Origin: Cantharellus purpuraceus
Lineage: Eukaryota > Basidiomycota > Agaricomycetes > Cantharellales > Hydnaceae
Reading direction: 5' to 3'
DNA: 64,000 nucleotides
NCBI GenBank assembly: GCA_025174535.1
Contig: JALBUN010000048.1
Location: 1,116,001-1,180,000 of the forward strand
The position numbers and the translations under genes were made by a program. Of this stretch, positions 41,605 through 53,403 are shown piece by piece (within the stretch, counting starts at the first letter, position 1; every line of letters begins with the position of its first letter). Under the pieces are notes generated by a model. The model was not told where the DNA came from and did no database searches. It saw only the letters and a list, made by a program, of their open reading frames with translations.

Positions 41605-44506
41605 CCATCCCAATCAAGGATGAGATATCACGCGTCAGTAAACCAGATACTTTGGTTAACCTCTGCAAGCTCGCCCAATCCATCGACGCCCGTTATTGGG
41701 AACGACAATCTGAGGTCTCCCACAAAAATTCGGCCAACAACAAATCGGACAAATCATCAGACAAGACCCCAAAGTCCGACGCTTATTCAGAAATACAACA
41801 AATACGTATGTACAACCTATTTTCCTCAAATTTTATACAATACACTTCAATTCAAACTTATTTTCATATTTCAACATGATTCTCAAATTTTACACAATAT
41901 ACTAGATTAAAACATATTGTGATATTTTGGCATAATTCTCAAAAATAATTCTTTTTTTCCTGATTTAGTGGTGGCAACTCTCTTGAGGGAACATCCAAAT
42001 ATCATTGATTCTTTCTTATACAATACTTGTAACATAATTTGAACTATCTTTAATCCCCACCTGGTATTTGTATATCTAAATACCCTATATAATACCAATT
42101 ATATTAATACATACATTTCTATTATATCCATGTAAATGATTATGTTCATCTCAACCAAATATCTTATCTTTTAAAGTTTATTAAAATATAGAATATATGT
42201 TTATATTTATGAAAATTTCACACATCCGAAATCTTTTAAGATATCCAAATTGTAACTCCCTGGCTTTATGTATCATTGAAATCCTGATGTATATCTCCTA
42301 TACATCAGAATATTGTATACTGACATGATTCCGAACAAGCGTCTCCAACAAGGGGTCCGATAAGAGGACCACCGCCAACTCAGGCCAGAAGTCAAACACT
42401 GGTAATGCTGCCGCTTCTGGTTCCAGTCAGAACAACTCCAGCACCAGCAATAGCTGTGGAGCTTGCAAGAGTACTCTGGACCTCTCCACCAAGCTGGGGA
42501 AGGATGGAAAACTTACCCAGCAGGAACGCCAGCGCTGCATGGACAACAACCTCTGTCTGTTCTGTGGAAAGCCTGGTCACCAAGCCAAGGATTGCCACAA
42601 GGCAACCTCGTCTGCAGCAAAGGCAAAAGGCCATGCCGCCAATGCCACGACGGACAAGTCTGACACAAAAGCGATGGACCCAAAAAAATAGTAAGCAGTC
42701 CTATAGCCTCTGTATGGGCTGAGGGCTGCGTTGGTACTCCCCATACGACAAACGAGGTCCGCCTGAACGCATCTGCTCTTTCCCACTCCGACTCCCTTAC
42801 CCTCCTCGTCTACTCCAACTCCATTCCCGATACCGCTATTCAAGCGTTAATTGACTCCGGTTCTACTCACTGTTTCCTCAATTCCTCTTTTTCCGATTTA
42901 CATAAACTCCATACATACACCATAACTCCGATACCACTCCGATTATTTGACGGTACTACTAATGCTGTTATTTCACGAGCTATAGATTTGTCTATCCATT
43001 TTTCTGTTGGAGAAATCCAGAACCTTACATTCTATGTTACTCCACTTGACTCCAGCTGTTCTGTGGTTCTTGGACATAGCTGGCTCACCCGCTACAATCC
43101 GTTGATTGACTGGGCACTGGGCCATATCACATTCCGTTCTCCAGCACAGGCTGTGTCATCCCCAACGTCACCAGCAACTATAGGTGTGAAATTATCTTCC
43201 GCCTCCGCTGACTCCGCTCCGATAGATACCCCATCCGCCCTGCCGTTTATATTGATGGTGGACACTATGGTCTAAAGCCAACTCCCTAGCAGAACACCGA
43301 CCATACGACCTCAAGATCAAACTGGATGACAACTCCACCCCTCCGCTTGGCCCTATCTACTCGCTATCCCAAAAAGAGCTACTGGCTCTCTGAACATTCA
43401 TAGACGAGAACTTGGCTACGGGCTTCATCTGCCCATCCCTATCTCCCCATGGAGCTCCGGTCCTATTTGTCCACAAAAAGGACGGATCACTCCGTCTATG
43501 CGTCGACTTCCATGGACTCAACAAGATCACCAAGAAAGACCAATACCTGATACCCCGCACCGCGGACCTACTTGAGAGTCCTCGAAAGGCTAAGATCTAC
43601 TCCAAAATAGATCTCTGACATGCCTACCATCTAGTCCGCATCTGAGAAGGTGACGAATGGAAAACGACCTTCCGCACACGATATGGATCTTTCGAGTGGT
43701 GCGTCATGCCCTTTGGACTAACCAATGCTCCGGCTGCCTTCCAGAGGTTCATGAATGATACCTTCGCCGACCTCCTCGATGTGACCGTCCTCGTTTACTT
43801 AGACAACATTCTGGTATATTCGGACAATGAAGAAGAACATCGGACACATGTCCGAGAGGTACTCCGATGTCTCTGAAAACATGGCCTCTTCGCCCGCGCT
43901 GACAAATGCAAATTCCACTCCAACTCGGTCGAATACCTAGGCTATATCCTCTCCCCGGCAGGATTGACAATGTCCGATGACAAAATCAAAGCCATACAGG
44001 AATGGCCAGAACCCCAGAAAGTTAAGGACGTACAGTCCTTCCTAGGGTTCACCAACTTCTACTGCCGCTTTATTCATGGCTACTCCGATATCACTGTTCC
44101 GCTCACCCGACTCACTAGGAAGGGTATCCAATGGAATTTCACTGACGAATGTAGACAGAGCTTTGAGACCTTGAAAAAGGCCTTTACTTCCACTCCGATA
44201 CTTACTCATTGGGTTCCAGACATTCCTATCCTATTAGAGACCGACACCTCCGACTATGCACTTGCCGTGATCCTGTCCATCATCTCTCCGGACGACGGAC
44301 AAGTCCATCCGATCACTTTTCACTCACATACATTTACGCCCCCCAAACTGAACTATGACGTCCATGACAAAGAGCTCCTTGCCATATATGAAGCCTTCCG
44401 GATATGGAGACACTACCTTGAGGGTCCCTCCGATCCAGTGGACGTCATAACTGACCACAAGAACTTGGAATACTTCTCCACAATGAAACTGCTCACCCGG
44501 AGACAA
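41605..44506 (+). pseudogene. Chromovirus B: rest of gag, protease, RT, RNase H N-terminus
   Basis: Continues the gag frame broken by element A. A MITE-like element interrupts it (41778-42343). The zinc knuckle reads CLFCGKPGHQAKDCHK; the frameshift heptamer and TAG are at 42682-42691. The protease keeps [16 protein letters not shown], the only catalytic DSG among the three copies. About 155 bp after MVDT is missing between two GTCT repeats (junction about 43272), shifting the frame. RT again has YLDNILVYS and TGA codons at the same places as A. RNase H stops at 44506, inside GGAGACAA, where a reversed LTR begins with target duplication GACAA (44502-44506). Confidence 0.88.
41778..42343. mobile_element. 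MITE-like DNA transposon, 566 bp
   Basis: AT-rich insert in gag of B. Its ends form terminal inverted repeats: GACGCTTATTCAGAA on the left and, as reverse complement, GACGCTTGTTCGGAA on the right (2 mismatches in 15). The uninterrupted gag of A and D shows the insert is flanked by TCC on both sides (41775-41777 and 42344-42346), a 3-bp target duplication. No ORF. A 3-bp duplication fits PIF/Harbinger or CACTA types, but the termini match neither canonical end, so the superfamily is unassigned. Confidence 0.7.
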
Positions 44507-45045
44507 TGTTACGCACTAGGTCTGATTGGCGGTCGGAGATTGGGTCAGAGATTGGGTCGGAGATCGAGGTCAGAGGTCGGGTCAGAGTCGGAGTATGTCG
44601 TGGGGGTCGGAACAGACTTGGCTTCAGCTTATGTGCTGCGCCCTCACTGATACCGGTGTCCGAGATTTCAGAGACGGAGTACAACTTAGAGAGTTAGGAT
44701 CAGACTTAGGAGCTAGGCATGATTCAATATTTGAACTGGGGAATGAAGTCCCCAGTCGGGCAACTTAAATACATATTTGAAATCTAATAATAATTACTCC
44801 AGTGATGGGTCTCTGAGGCCGATGGCCTTACGTGAGCATGTCCGAGTCCGATGGGGACGGATGTCTGGGTTCCTATGGTGATGCTGATGCATCAATCGGA
44901 ACCAGAGACGGATGGGCGGAATCAGTGGTGACAATCGGACAGGTAGATGGAGACGGTGGTTTTCAAATGGAGTATAGATTTCATATGCGCAGGGATCTGA
45001 GTGGATCGGACGGGGATCTGGACGTTAATGAATATAGTCATAACA
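44507..45045 (-). repeat. Reversed chromovirus LTR at the left inversion breakpoint
   Basis: Reads TGTTACGCACTAGG...ATAGTCATAACA on the plus strand. The left neighbour is the GACAA duplication in RNase H of B; the right neighbour is the purine tract and opposite-strand gene of B in inverted order. Expected to be a hybrid of the LTR of D and the 3' LTR of B (see the inversion entry). Confidence 0.85.
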
Positions 45046-45186
45046 GTATCTCTCCATTTAAGGCCGAGCCCCTGAGGCCTCATGTCTGTGGATTGAATAG
45101 GTGAGACGATTGGGTGCGGTCGGAGTTATGCTGGGGGTCTGGAAACATATAAAAGGAGGGGCATGATTGAGGTCTTATCCTCAACA

Positions 45187-46966
45187 ATGTCAAACCCTTT
45201 GGCAAGCATGAGCGTGGCCGAGCTTGAACAGTTGCTCTTGGCCTGATGGAAGGAAGAGGAGGAGCAGAAACGGAAAGAGGAGGAGGAAGCGGAACGGAGA
45301 CGGAAAGAGGAGGAGGAAGTGGAACGGAGATGGAAGGAGGAGGAGGCGGTGGAGCGGAGACGGAAGGAGGAGGAGGTGGTGGAACGGAGACGGAAGGAGG
45401 AGGAGGAGGTGGAACGGAGACGGAAGGAGGAGGAGGAGGTGGAACGGAGACGGAAGGAGGAGGAGGAGGTGGAACGGAGACGGAAGGAGGAGGAGGAGGT
45501 GGAACGGAGACGGAAGGAGGAGGAGGAGGTGGAACGGAGACGGAAGGAGGAGGAAGCGAAGGCCGAGAGGGCCCCATGGTAAAGGAACTTGCGGCAGCGA
45601 TGGAGGCCATGAGACTGAAGGAAGTGGAGGAGCAGGTGCATGAGCTGGAAGCCGCCATGGAGGTAGAGGAGGAGGTGACCAGGGCAGGGGTGACCAGTCC
45701 AGGAAGTCTGAGTGTGCCGATATGGCCAGGGACCCCTGAAGTTGCCATCATCTCCATTGCACGGATGGAGACGACTCGTTCGAAGACTGTCACTGCAGAG
45801 GACTCGCCGTTACGTCCGCAGGCATGGCCCTTATTTGAGTTGGGGGCAGCTGAGGAAGATGATGCGGCAGAGATGGAGAGGGTGGAGGTGGAAGTGGATC
45901 CCGATGCCAATGTGGAGCTTGATGCAAATGCGGAGCTCGAGGTGGGCATGGATGTTGGGACGGATGCAGAGCTGGATCCTACTTCGAATTCCTATGAGGA
46001 GATGGCTTGGGTAGCTGCGGTCAAGGCTTGTAAAAGAGCGGAGCTCTATGCTGCTACCACTAAGAAGAATCTCGATGTTGCAGTTTTTTCATTGAAGGCG
46101 TACCCAAGTGCTGATACGGAGAAGCGGGAGGCAGATCGGAGGGTCATATGGTGCAAGGTGGAGAGTCGTGTGTTGGCGACCCATAAGAAGGAGCTGCGTG
46201 TCGCACGAAGTCGGCGATCCAGCTTCGCAAGCGCGAGATGGAGAAGGCAGCGGTGGAACAGCAGGACAAGGAGGAGGAGAGGGAACGCTTGGAGGCTGCA
46301 GCGAGAAGGGGCGGACCACCCAAGGCTCTGGCTCCAACGGAGCCATTTGGCGGACCCGGCGTAACTTGCGACTTATGTCGTGATGCGGGTGTGGAGTGCG
46401 TGTGGCCTACCGGCCCAACTCGCCGACTTCAGTCCTGCGATCATTGTTGGGGTCGGAAAGGAGGGTGTAGGATCAATGGAAAGTTCGATCCCTGGAGTTG
46501 GAGCGTCAAGCCCTGACTAGTGGTACAAGGAGGGGCAGAGAAAGAATCAGAAGGTTGTCCGACCAAAAAGCGGCGGATGGAGACAGGTGCTGTGGCAGCT
46601 GGGGGTAGCGGTGTTGGATCGGAAGGGGCAACAACCGGTGCAGGTACGGGGCACGTCTCTGCACCCAATAGTACCGTGGGCCAGCTTATCCAGCTGGTTA
46701 ACCTGCAGTCAGAGCACCTCCGGTGGATGGAGGGGTTGCTAGTGGACTTGGTGAAGACGATGAAATGGAAGGAGGTTCTGGAGGGTTGTCGGACAGCTGA
46801 GTTACGTCAGTTGCGGAAGTTCATGGCCCTGTTGGACGAGGATTTGGACATGGGGGATGAGAAAGATTGGGTGTCGGATGTAGAGAGTGATGATGAGTCA
46901 GAGACGGCATTGGAGATGGAGCCTGAGGTAGATAAGGGGAAGGGAAAAAGGAAACACGATGTATAA
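45187..46966 (+). pseudogene. Opposite-strand accessory gene, copy B (now on plus strand)
   Basis: Starts MSNPLASMSVAELEQLLLA with TATAAAAGGA at 45148-45157, then a TGA where copy A has CGA. The coiled coil contains five or more identical 30-bp units. The frame is open from MVKELAAAMEAMRLKEVEEQ through TRAGVTSPGSLSVPIW, VEVEVDPDANVELDANAELE and WVAAVKACKRAELYAATTKK, broken by an indel after KKELRVARS. It then reads CDLCRDAGVECVWPTGPTRR and CDHCWGRKGGC (two CX2CX6C halves), a TGA at SVKP-stop (CGA in copy A), TKKRRMETGAVAAGGS, VGQLIQLVNLQSEHLRWMEG (leucine-rich helix), an acidic tail and KGKGKRKHDV. The last ORF, 46520-46966, is intact. This copy shows the full architecture best, roughly 590 residues. 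Confidence 0.72.
45256..45565 (+). repeat. 30-bp minisatellite encoding the coiled coil (copy B)
   Basis: Unit CGGAAGGAGGAGGAGGAGGT plus GGAACGGAGA; the copies starting at about 45391, 45421, 45451, 45481 and 45511 are identical and earlier ones are degenerate. Each unit adds ten residues of the type RRKEEEEVER without changing frame. A and D have the same array with different, more diverged units. Confidence 0.85.
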
Positions 46967-48825
46967 AATAAAAATGAAAATGATTATAAATTTTGGAGCG
47001 GAGAAAAATGAGGCGGAGTGATTCCTTTGGAGCTTTTTGGGCAGGCATGTGATTTCCCTTGACTTGTAATAAAATGATGATGCGAAATAATAGACTTAGC
47101 ATTAGTAATTGAACTTAAAGATTTAAGGGGGCCAGGTTTGTCTGGATAAGTGGAGTGAAAGTCGGAGACAGATTCGGATGCATGATTGAGTTCGGATGCG
47201 GAGATCCATGAGGATTCTTCATCAGTGCCTTCATATCCAGCCCATTTGACTAAGTACTGGAGCTTGCACTTGTATTGACGGTTGATCTTCGAGTCCAGGA
47301 TCTCAGAGATCTCATATTCATTGTCTCCTTCGATGATGATCAGGGGAGGTGGGGGTTGCGTGCGACCGGAGATCTTGTTCGTAGTAGCGGGTTCGAGCAT
47401 TGATATATGGAAAACCAGATGAACTGCTCAGAAGTGGTCTGGGAGGTGGAGGGTGAAGGACCTGCTGCCTGCGTGGGCAATGACCTCATAAGGACCTAAG
47501 TATTTCTTGGAGAGTTTCTTTGATGGATGGGTGGTCTGGAAGTGTTCGGCCTTAATGAATACTTTGTCTCCAATTTGCAGGTCTGGAGCTGGAATGTGGC
47601 GTCGGTCTGCGAACTTGATATTGTTTCTGGGCATCAGAGATGGTTTCTTGGAGATGTTGGTGTAGTTGATTGAGGTCGGTTACGAATTGGCGGGCTTTGG
47701 TGGAGGCAAGTTCTTTCTCAGGGTGGACGGAGATGTTCGGATGGTAGCCTTTATTAGCAAAGAACGGAGAGACGCCAGTAGTCGCGTTCGGCGCGTTGTT
47801 GTAGGCAAACTCTGCTATTGGAAGTAGGTCAGCCCAGTTGTCTTGTTGATAGTTACAATAGATTCGGAGGTATTGTTCCAGGGACTGATTCATTCATTCT
47901 GTTTGTCTGTCTCCTTCAGGGTGGTATCCAGAGGTGAAATGAAGCTTCATGTCGGGAGCCCTTCCTAATGTGCGGAAGAAGGAGGACACGAACTCCGAGC
48001 CCTGATCGGACGTGACATGTGATGGGACTCCGTGTTTAGAGAATATGTGGAGAACAAACAATTTAGCTAGCGAGGCGGAGGTGATGGTGTCATGTGTCGG
48101 AATGAATAGTGACTGTTTGGTGAACCTGTTGACAATCACGAGTATGGTATCATATCCGAGCGATGGGGGGAGCTTCTCTATGAAATCCATGGAGATGGAG
48201 TTCCATGGTTGCTCCAGGACCGGAAGTTGCTTAAGCGTTCCATAGGGTTTGTGCCTTTGCGATTTTGAGCGCATACACGTGGTGCAGGAGTTACAGTAGT
48301 GTTGAATGTATTCTTGCATTTTTGGCCATACATAGTCTCGTCGGATTAATCCTTGTGTGCGATTTTGCCTGAAATGGCTGGAGATTGGGTGATCATGATA
48401 ATACTGCAAAACTCGGAGTCGGAGGCCGTTGGCGTCGGGGACGTATATCCGGTTGTTGTGTCGGAGGTGTCCTTTGGGGTCAAGTGACCATTTCGGATCG
48501 GAAGGGTTGTCCAAGTGTTTAACTGCAACAGGATCAGATCGGAGTGATGAGCGGATGTTGGAGCGGAGTTGGTCAATGTCCATAATGGTGACAGCTCGGA
48601 GGGTGGGAGTCATGAGGGTGGATGCTTGTAGGGACGATGCCAGCTGCTCGTTAGTGAACACAGGACGAAAGTTGTGTGGGTTTACAGTGGCATAGTCGCT
48701 ATTCCCCTCTTTAGGGTAGACATCCCATCGTCTAGTTAAAGCGTCGGGCTTTGCTCCGAGTCAACCAGGACGGAAACGGATAATGAGATTGAACTGAGAT
48801 AGGTATTCGGACCATCGGACTTGTC
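46262..48825 (+). repeat. Left arm of a 2.56-kb near-perfect inverted repeat
   Basis: Pairs with 53404-55967: matching positions always sum to 102,229, so there is no net indel over about 2.5 kb. Only a few substitutions were seen (two near 46650/55580). The arm spans the end of the opposite-strand gene through pol to the GACAA site. The spacer is about 4.6 kb. Confidence 0.85.
46967..48825 (-). pseudogene. Chromovirus B 3' half, inverted: RNase H end, integrase, chromodomain
   Basis: Begins at the inverted duplication TTGTC and reads on the minus strand VRWSEYLSQFNLIIRFRPG-stop, then FTNEQLASSLQASTLMTPTL, the integrase finger (CNSCTTC), MDFIEK, SDQGSEF and GYHPEGDRQTE-stop. It ends with the chromodomain (KCKLQYLVKWAGYEGTDEES). 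The same stops, VIVNRFTK (Asp to Asn) and a short deletion at QKQYQV are found in copy D, base for base, but not in A. Confidence 0.88.
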
Positions 48826-49352
48826 TGTTATGACTACATTCATTAACATCCAGATCCCCGTCCGATCCACTCAGATCCCTGCGCATATGAAATCTATACT
48901 CCATTTGGAAACCGCCGTCTCCATCTACCTGTCCGATTGTCACCGCTGATTCCGCCCATCCATCTCCAGTTCCGATTGATGCATCAGCATCACCATAGGA
49001 ACCCGGACATCCATCCCCATCGGACTTGGACATGCTCATGTAAGGCCATCGGCCTCAGAGACCCATCACTGGAGTAATTATTATTAGATTTCAAATATGT
49101 ATTTAAGTTGCCCGACTGGGGACTTCATTCCCCAGTTCAAATATTGAATCACACCTAGCTCCTAAGTCCGATCCTAACTCTCTAAGTTGTACTCCGTCTC
49201 TGAAATCTCGGACACCGGTATTAGTGAGGGCGCAGCACATAAGCTGAAGCCAAGTCCGTTCCAACCCCCGCGACATACTCCGACTCCGACCTGACCTCCG
49301 ACCTTGATCTCCAACCCAATCTCCGACCCCCAATCGGACCTAGTGCGTAACA
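48826..49352 (+). repeat. Chromovirus LTR (5' LTR of element D)
   Basis: TGTTATGACTACATTC...GTGCGTAACA. Directly left is TTGTC, the inverted copy of the GACAA duplication. It holds TATTTAAG, the ACTGGGGA/TCCCCAGT inverted repeat and CAGTTCAAATAT (49133-49144), which is exactly complementary to the primer-binding sites at 33554 and 34305. Confidence 0.9.
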
Positions 49353-49372
49353 GTATATTCGAACTGCCATAC

Positions 49373-49725
49373 TGTGAGGGAAATGCTGATGACGAGGCCA
49401 CAACAACAAGATACTCAATAAGTGAGAGCCGATAAGAAATAATGCCAGCTGGTACAGCGGATATCCTCAGTCTATACAGCTGTTTCTGATAAATACATGG
49501 GACTTACCTGGTACAGCGGATATCCTCAGAGATCAAGCTGAGGGGATCACACTGCACCAAGGTGAGTCTTTATACTAAATGATGGAGACGGATAGGAGAA
49601 CCAAGATAGGGGAGGAAAGATAGGGGAAGTGATAGGGGCAATGAAATAGGGGAGACGCACCCTGACAAGCTGCGCTGATAGGGGTGTCAAGAGAAAATAC
49701 TAAAAATAGAATATGAACCCTGACA
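49373..49725. mobile_element. Solo LTR of a third retrotransposon family
   Basis: 353-bp insert in the leader of D. Ends TGTGAGGG...CCTGACA (TG...CA), flanked by the 5-bp duplication CATAC (49368-49372 and 49726-49730). The uninterrupted leader of A (CCATACTCACTCC) confirms the site. Contains two GGTACAGCGGATATCCTCAG repeats. No coding sequence. Confidence 0.8.
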
Positions 49726-49742
49726 CATACTCACTCCTACCA

Positions 49743-50855
49743 ATGCCACAATCCACCGCCAATTCTGAACGCGCACGAACCGTCGAGGTGCCTGCCCCCA
49801 GCATCGACACCATCCCCGTCGAAGAACCGACGGACCACATAGAGGCTGTCAATGAAGAAGACGACACCCTGCCCTCTCCAAATCTGGCGCAAGCCATCTC
49901 CCTGCTCACTAGCAGCATCCGTAACCCACAAGCCCCTAAGTCCCAGACCAAGGTCCGAGAACCTGACCCATTCAATGGCTCTGATCCACGCAAACTCCAG
50001 CCGTTCTTGGTGCAATGCCAGTTGAACTTCCGTGACCGCCCCAACGCATTCACATCCGATCAGGCGAAGGCCACCTTCACCATGTCCTATCTCAAGGGCA
50101 CCACACTGGACTACTTTGAACCAGCGCTCATGGACGACTCCAATGACCTGATATGGTCAGAGGACTACTCTGACTTCATCTCCAAACTTTGGACCAATTT
50201 TGGTCCTTACAACCCCGAGGCCGATGCTGAGAACGAACTCGATCGACTTCGGATGAAGGAAAATCACAAAATCGCAAAATACATTGTGAGTTTCCAGCAG
50301 CTAGCTCTGAAAGTCCAATGGGGCAACGCTGCACTCCAACACCAATTTTACGTTGGACTCCCATCCCGCATCAAGGACGAGATATCACACATCGGTAAAC
50401 CAGATACTTTGGTTAACCTCTGCAAGCTCACCCAATCCATCAACGCCCATTATTGGGAATGACAATCCAAGGTCTCCCGCGAAAATTCGGCCAACAACAA
50501 ATCGGACAAATCATCGGACAAGACCCCAAAGTCCAACAAGGGGTCCGATAAGCGGGCCACCGCCAACTCAGGCCAGAAGTCAAACACTGGTAACGCTGCC
50601 GCTTCCGGTTCCAGACAGAACAATTCCGGCACCAGCAATAACTCCGGAGCTTGCAAGAGTACTCCAGACCTCTCCACCAAGCTGGGGAAGGATGGAAAAC
50701 TCACCCAGCAGGAATGTCAGCGCCGCATGGACAACAACCTCTGTCTGTTCTGCGGAAAGCCTGGTCACCAAGCCAAGGATTGCAACAAGGCAACCTCGTC
50801 CGCAGCAAAGGCAAAGGGCCGCGCCGCCAACGCCACAACGGACCAAAAAAAATAG
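49743..50855 (+). pseudogene. gag of element D
   Basis: The best-preserved gag start of the family: MPQSTANSERARTVEVPAPS. Open to 50462, where YWE is followed by TGA; copy B has CGA in that place. The zinc knuckle is CLFCGKPGHQAKDC. It ends at TAG 50853-50855 after eight A. A two-codon deletion (PVEEPTDH against PEVIEELTDH) and many C-to-T or G-to-A differences separate it from A. Confidence 0.85.
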
Positions 50856-52096
50856 TAAGCAGTCCTATAGCCTCTGTATGGGCTGAGGGCTGCGTTGGTA
50901 CTCCCCGTACAACAAACGAGGTCCGCCTGAATGCATCTGCTCTTTCCCACTCCGACTCCCTTACCCTCCTCGTCTACTCCAACTCCATTCCCGATACTGC
51001 TATTCAAGCGTTAATTGACTCCAGTTCTACTCACTGTTTCCTCAATTCCTCTTTTTCCGATTTACATAAACTCCATACATACACCATAACTCCGATACCA
51101 CTCCGATTATTTGACGGTACTACTAATGCTGTTATTTCACGAGCTATAGATTTGTCTATCCATTTTTCTGTCGGAGAAATCCAGAACCTTACATTCTATG
51201 TTACTCCACTTGACTCCAGCTGTTCTGTGGTTCTCGGACATAACTGGCTCACCTGCTACAATCCGTTGATTGACTGGGCATTGGGCCATATCACATTCCG
51301 TTCTCCAGCACAGGCTGTGTCATCCCCAACGTCACCAGCAACTTTAGGTGCGAAATTATCTTCCGCCTCCGCTGACTCCGCTCTGATAGATACTCCATCT
51401 ACCCCTCCGTTTATATCAATGGTGGATGCTATGGTCTTTGCCAGACTAAGCAAACTGGATGGTTCTCACACATTCCAGGTCCACCTCTCTGATCCAATAT
51501 TCCTCGCTGCTCGTTCTGCCCGATCAACTCCACTGGACCTCTCTATGGTTCCCAAGGAGTATCATGAGTTCACCAACGTGTTCAGCAAGTCTAAAGCCGA
51601 CTCCCTAGCAGAACACCGACCATACAATCTCAAGATCGAACTGGATGACAACTCCACCCCTCTGCTTGGCCCTATCTACTCGCTATCCCAAAAAGAGCTA
51701 CTGGCTCTCTGAACATTCATAGACGAGAACTTGGCCATGGGCTTCATCTGCCCATCCCTATCTCCTCATGGAGCTCCGGTCCTATTTGTCCACAAAAAGG
51801 ACGGATCACTCCGTCTATGCATCAACTTCCATGGACTCAACAAGATCACCAAGAAAGACCAATACCTGATACCCCGCACCGTGGACCTACTTGAGAGTCC
51901 TTGAAAGGCTAAGATCTATTCCAAAATAGATCTCCAGCATGCCTACCATCTAGTCCACATCTGAGATGGCAACAAATGGAAAACGACCTTCCGCACATGA
52001 TATGGATCCTTCGAGTGGTGCGTCATGCCCTTCGGACTAACCAATGCTCCAGCCACCTTCCAAAGGTTCATGAATGATACCTTCGCCGACCTCCTC

Positions 52097-52634
52097 TGTT
52101 ACGCACTAGGTCCGATTGGGGGTCGGAGATTGGATCGGAGGTTGGGTCGGAGGTTGGGTCAGAGGTTGGGTCGGAGGTTGGAGTACATCGTGGGGGTCGG
52201 AACGGACTTGGCTTCAGCTTATGTGCTGCGCCCTCACTAATACCGGTGTCCGAGATTTCAGAGATGGAGTACAACTTAGAGAGTTAGGATCAGACTTAGG
52301 AACTAGGCATGATTCGATATTCAAACTGGGGAATGAAGTCCCCAGTCGGGCAACTTAAATACATATTTGAAATCTAATAATAATTACTCCGGTGATGGGT
52401 CTCCAAGGCCGATGGCCTTATGTGAGTATGTCCGAATCCGAGGACGGATGTCCGGGTTCCTATGGTGATGCTGATGCATCAATCGGAACTGGAGACGGAT
52501 GGGCGGAATCGGCGGTGACAATCGGACAGGTAAATGGAGATGTAGCGGTTTCCAAATGGAGTATAGATTTCATATGCGCGGGGATCCGAGTGGATCGGAT
52601 GGGGATCTGGACATTAATGAATATAGTCATAACA
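52097..52634 (-). mobile_element. Solo chromovirus LTR in RT of element D
   Basis: Reversed LTR (TGTTACGCACTAGG...ATAGTCATAACA) with the 5-bp duplication TCCTC on both sides (52092-52096 and 52635-52639). RT coding continues across it (FADLL / [11 protein letters not shown]). A clean solo LTR left by LTR-LTR excision of a full insertion. Confidence 0.9.
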
Positions 52635-52681
52635 TCCTCGATGTAACTGTCCTCGTTTACTTAGACAACATTCTGGTATAT

Positions 52682-52741
52682 TCGGACAATGAAGAAGAAC
52701 ATCGGACAATGAAGAAGAACATCGGACAATGAAGAAGAACA
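52682..52741 (+). repeat. Three tandem copies of a 20-bp RT segment
   Basis: Unit TCGGACAATGAAGAAGAACA three times; copies A and B have it once. The 40 extra bases shift the RT frame just after YLDNILVYS. Confidence 0.9.
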
Positions 52742-53403
52742 TCAGACACATGTCCGAGAGGTACTCCGACGTCTCTGAAAACATGGCCTCTTCGCCCGCG
52801 CTGACAAATGCAAATTCCACTCCAACTCGGTCGAATACCTAGGCTATATCCTCTCCCCGGCAGGGTTGACAATGTCCAACGACAAAATCAAAGCCATACA
52901 GGAATGGCCAGAACCCCAGAAAGTCAAGGATGTACAGTCCTTCCTAGGGTTCGCCAACTTCTACCGCCACTTCATTCACGGCTACTCCGATATCACCGTT
53001 CCTCTCACCCGACTCACTAGGAAGGGTATCCAATGGAATTTCACTGACGAATGTAGACAGAGCTTTGAGACCTTGAAAAAGGCCTTTACTTCTGCTCCGA
53101 TACTTACTCATTGGGTTCCAGACATTCCTATCCTATTAGAGACCGACACCTCCGACTATGCACTTGCCGCAATCCTGTCCATCATCTCTCCGGACGATGG
53201 ACAAGTCCATCCGATCGCTTTTCACTCGCATACATTTACGCCCCCCAAACTGAACTATGATGTCCATGACAAAGAGCTCCTTGCCATATATGAAGCCTTC
53301 TGGATATGGAGACACTACCTCGAAGGTCCCTCCGATCCGGTGGACGTCATAACTGACCACAAGAACTTGGAATACTTCTCCACAACGAAACTACTCACCT
53401 GGA

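Noticed and set aside
45256..45565. Regularly spaced repeats as a CRISPR-like array
   Set aside because: Units are directly adjacent with no spacers, coding in phase, and the genome is eukaryotic.
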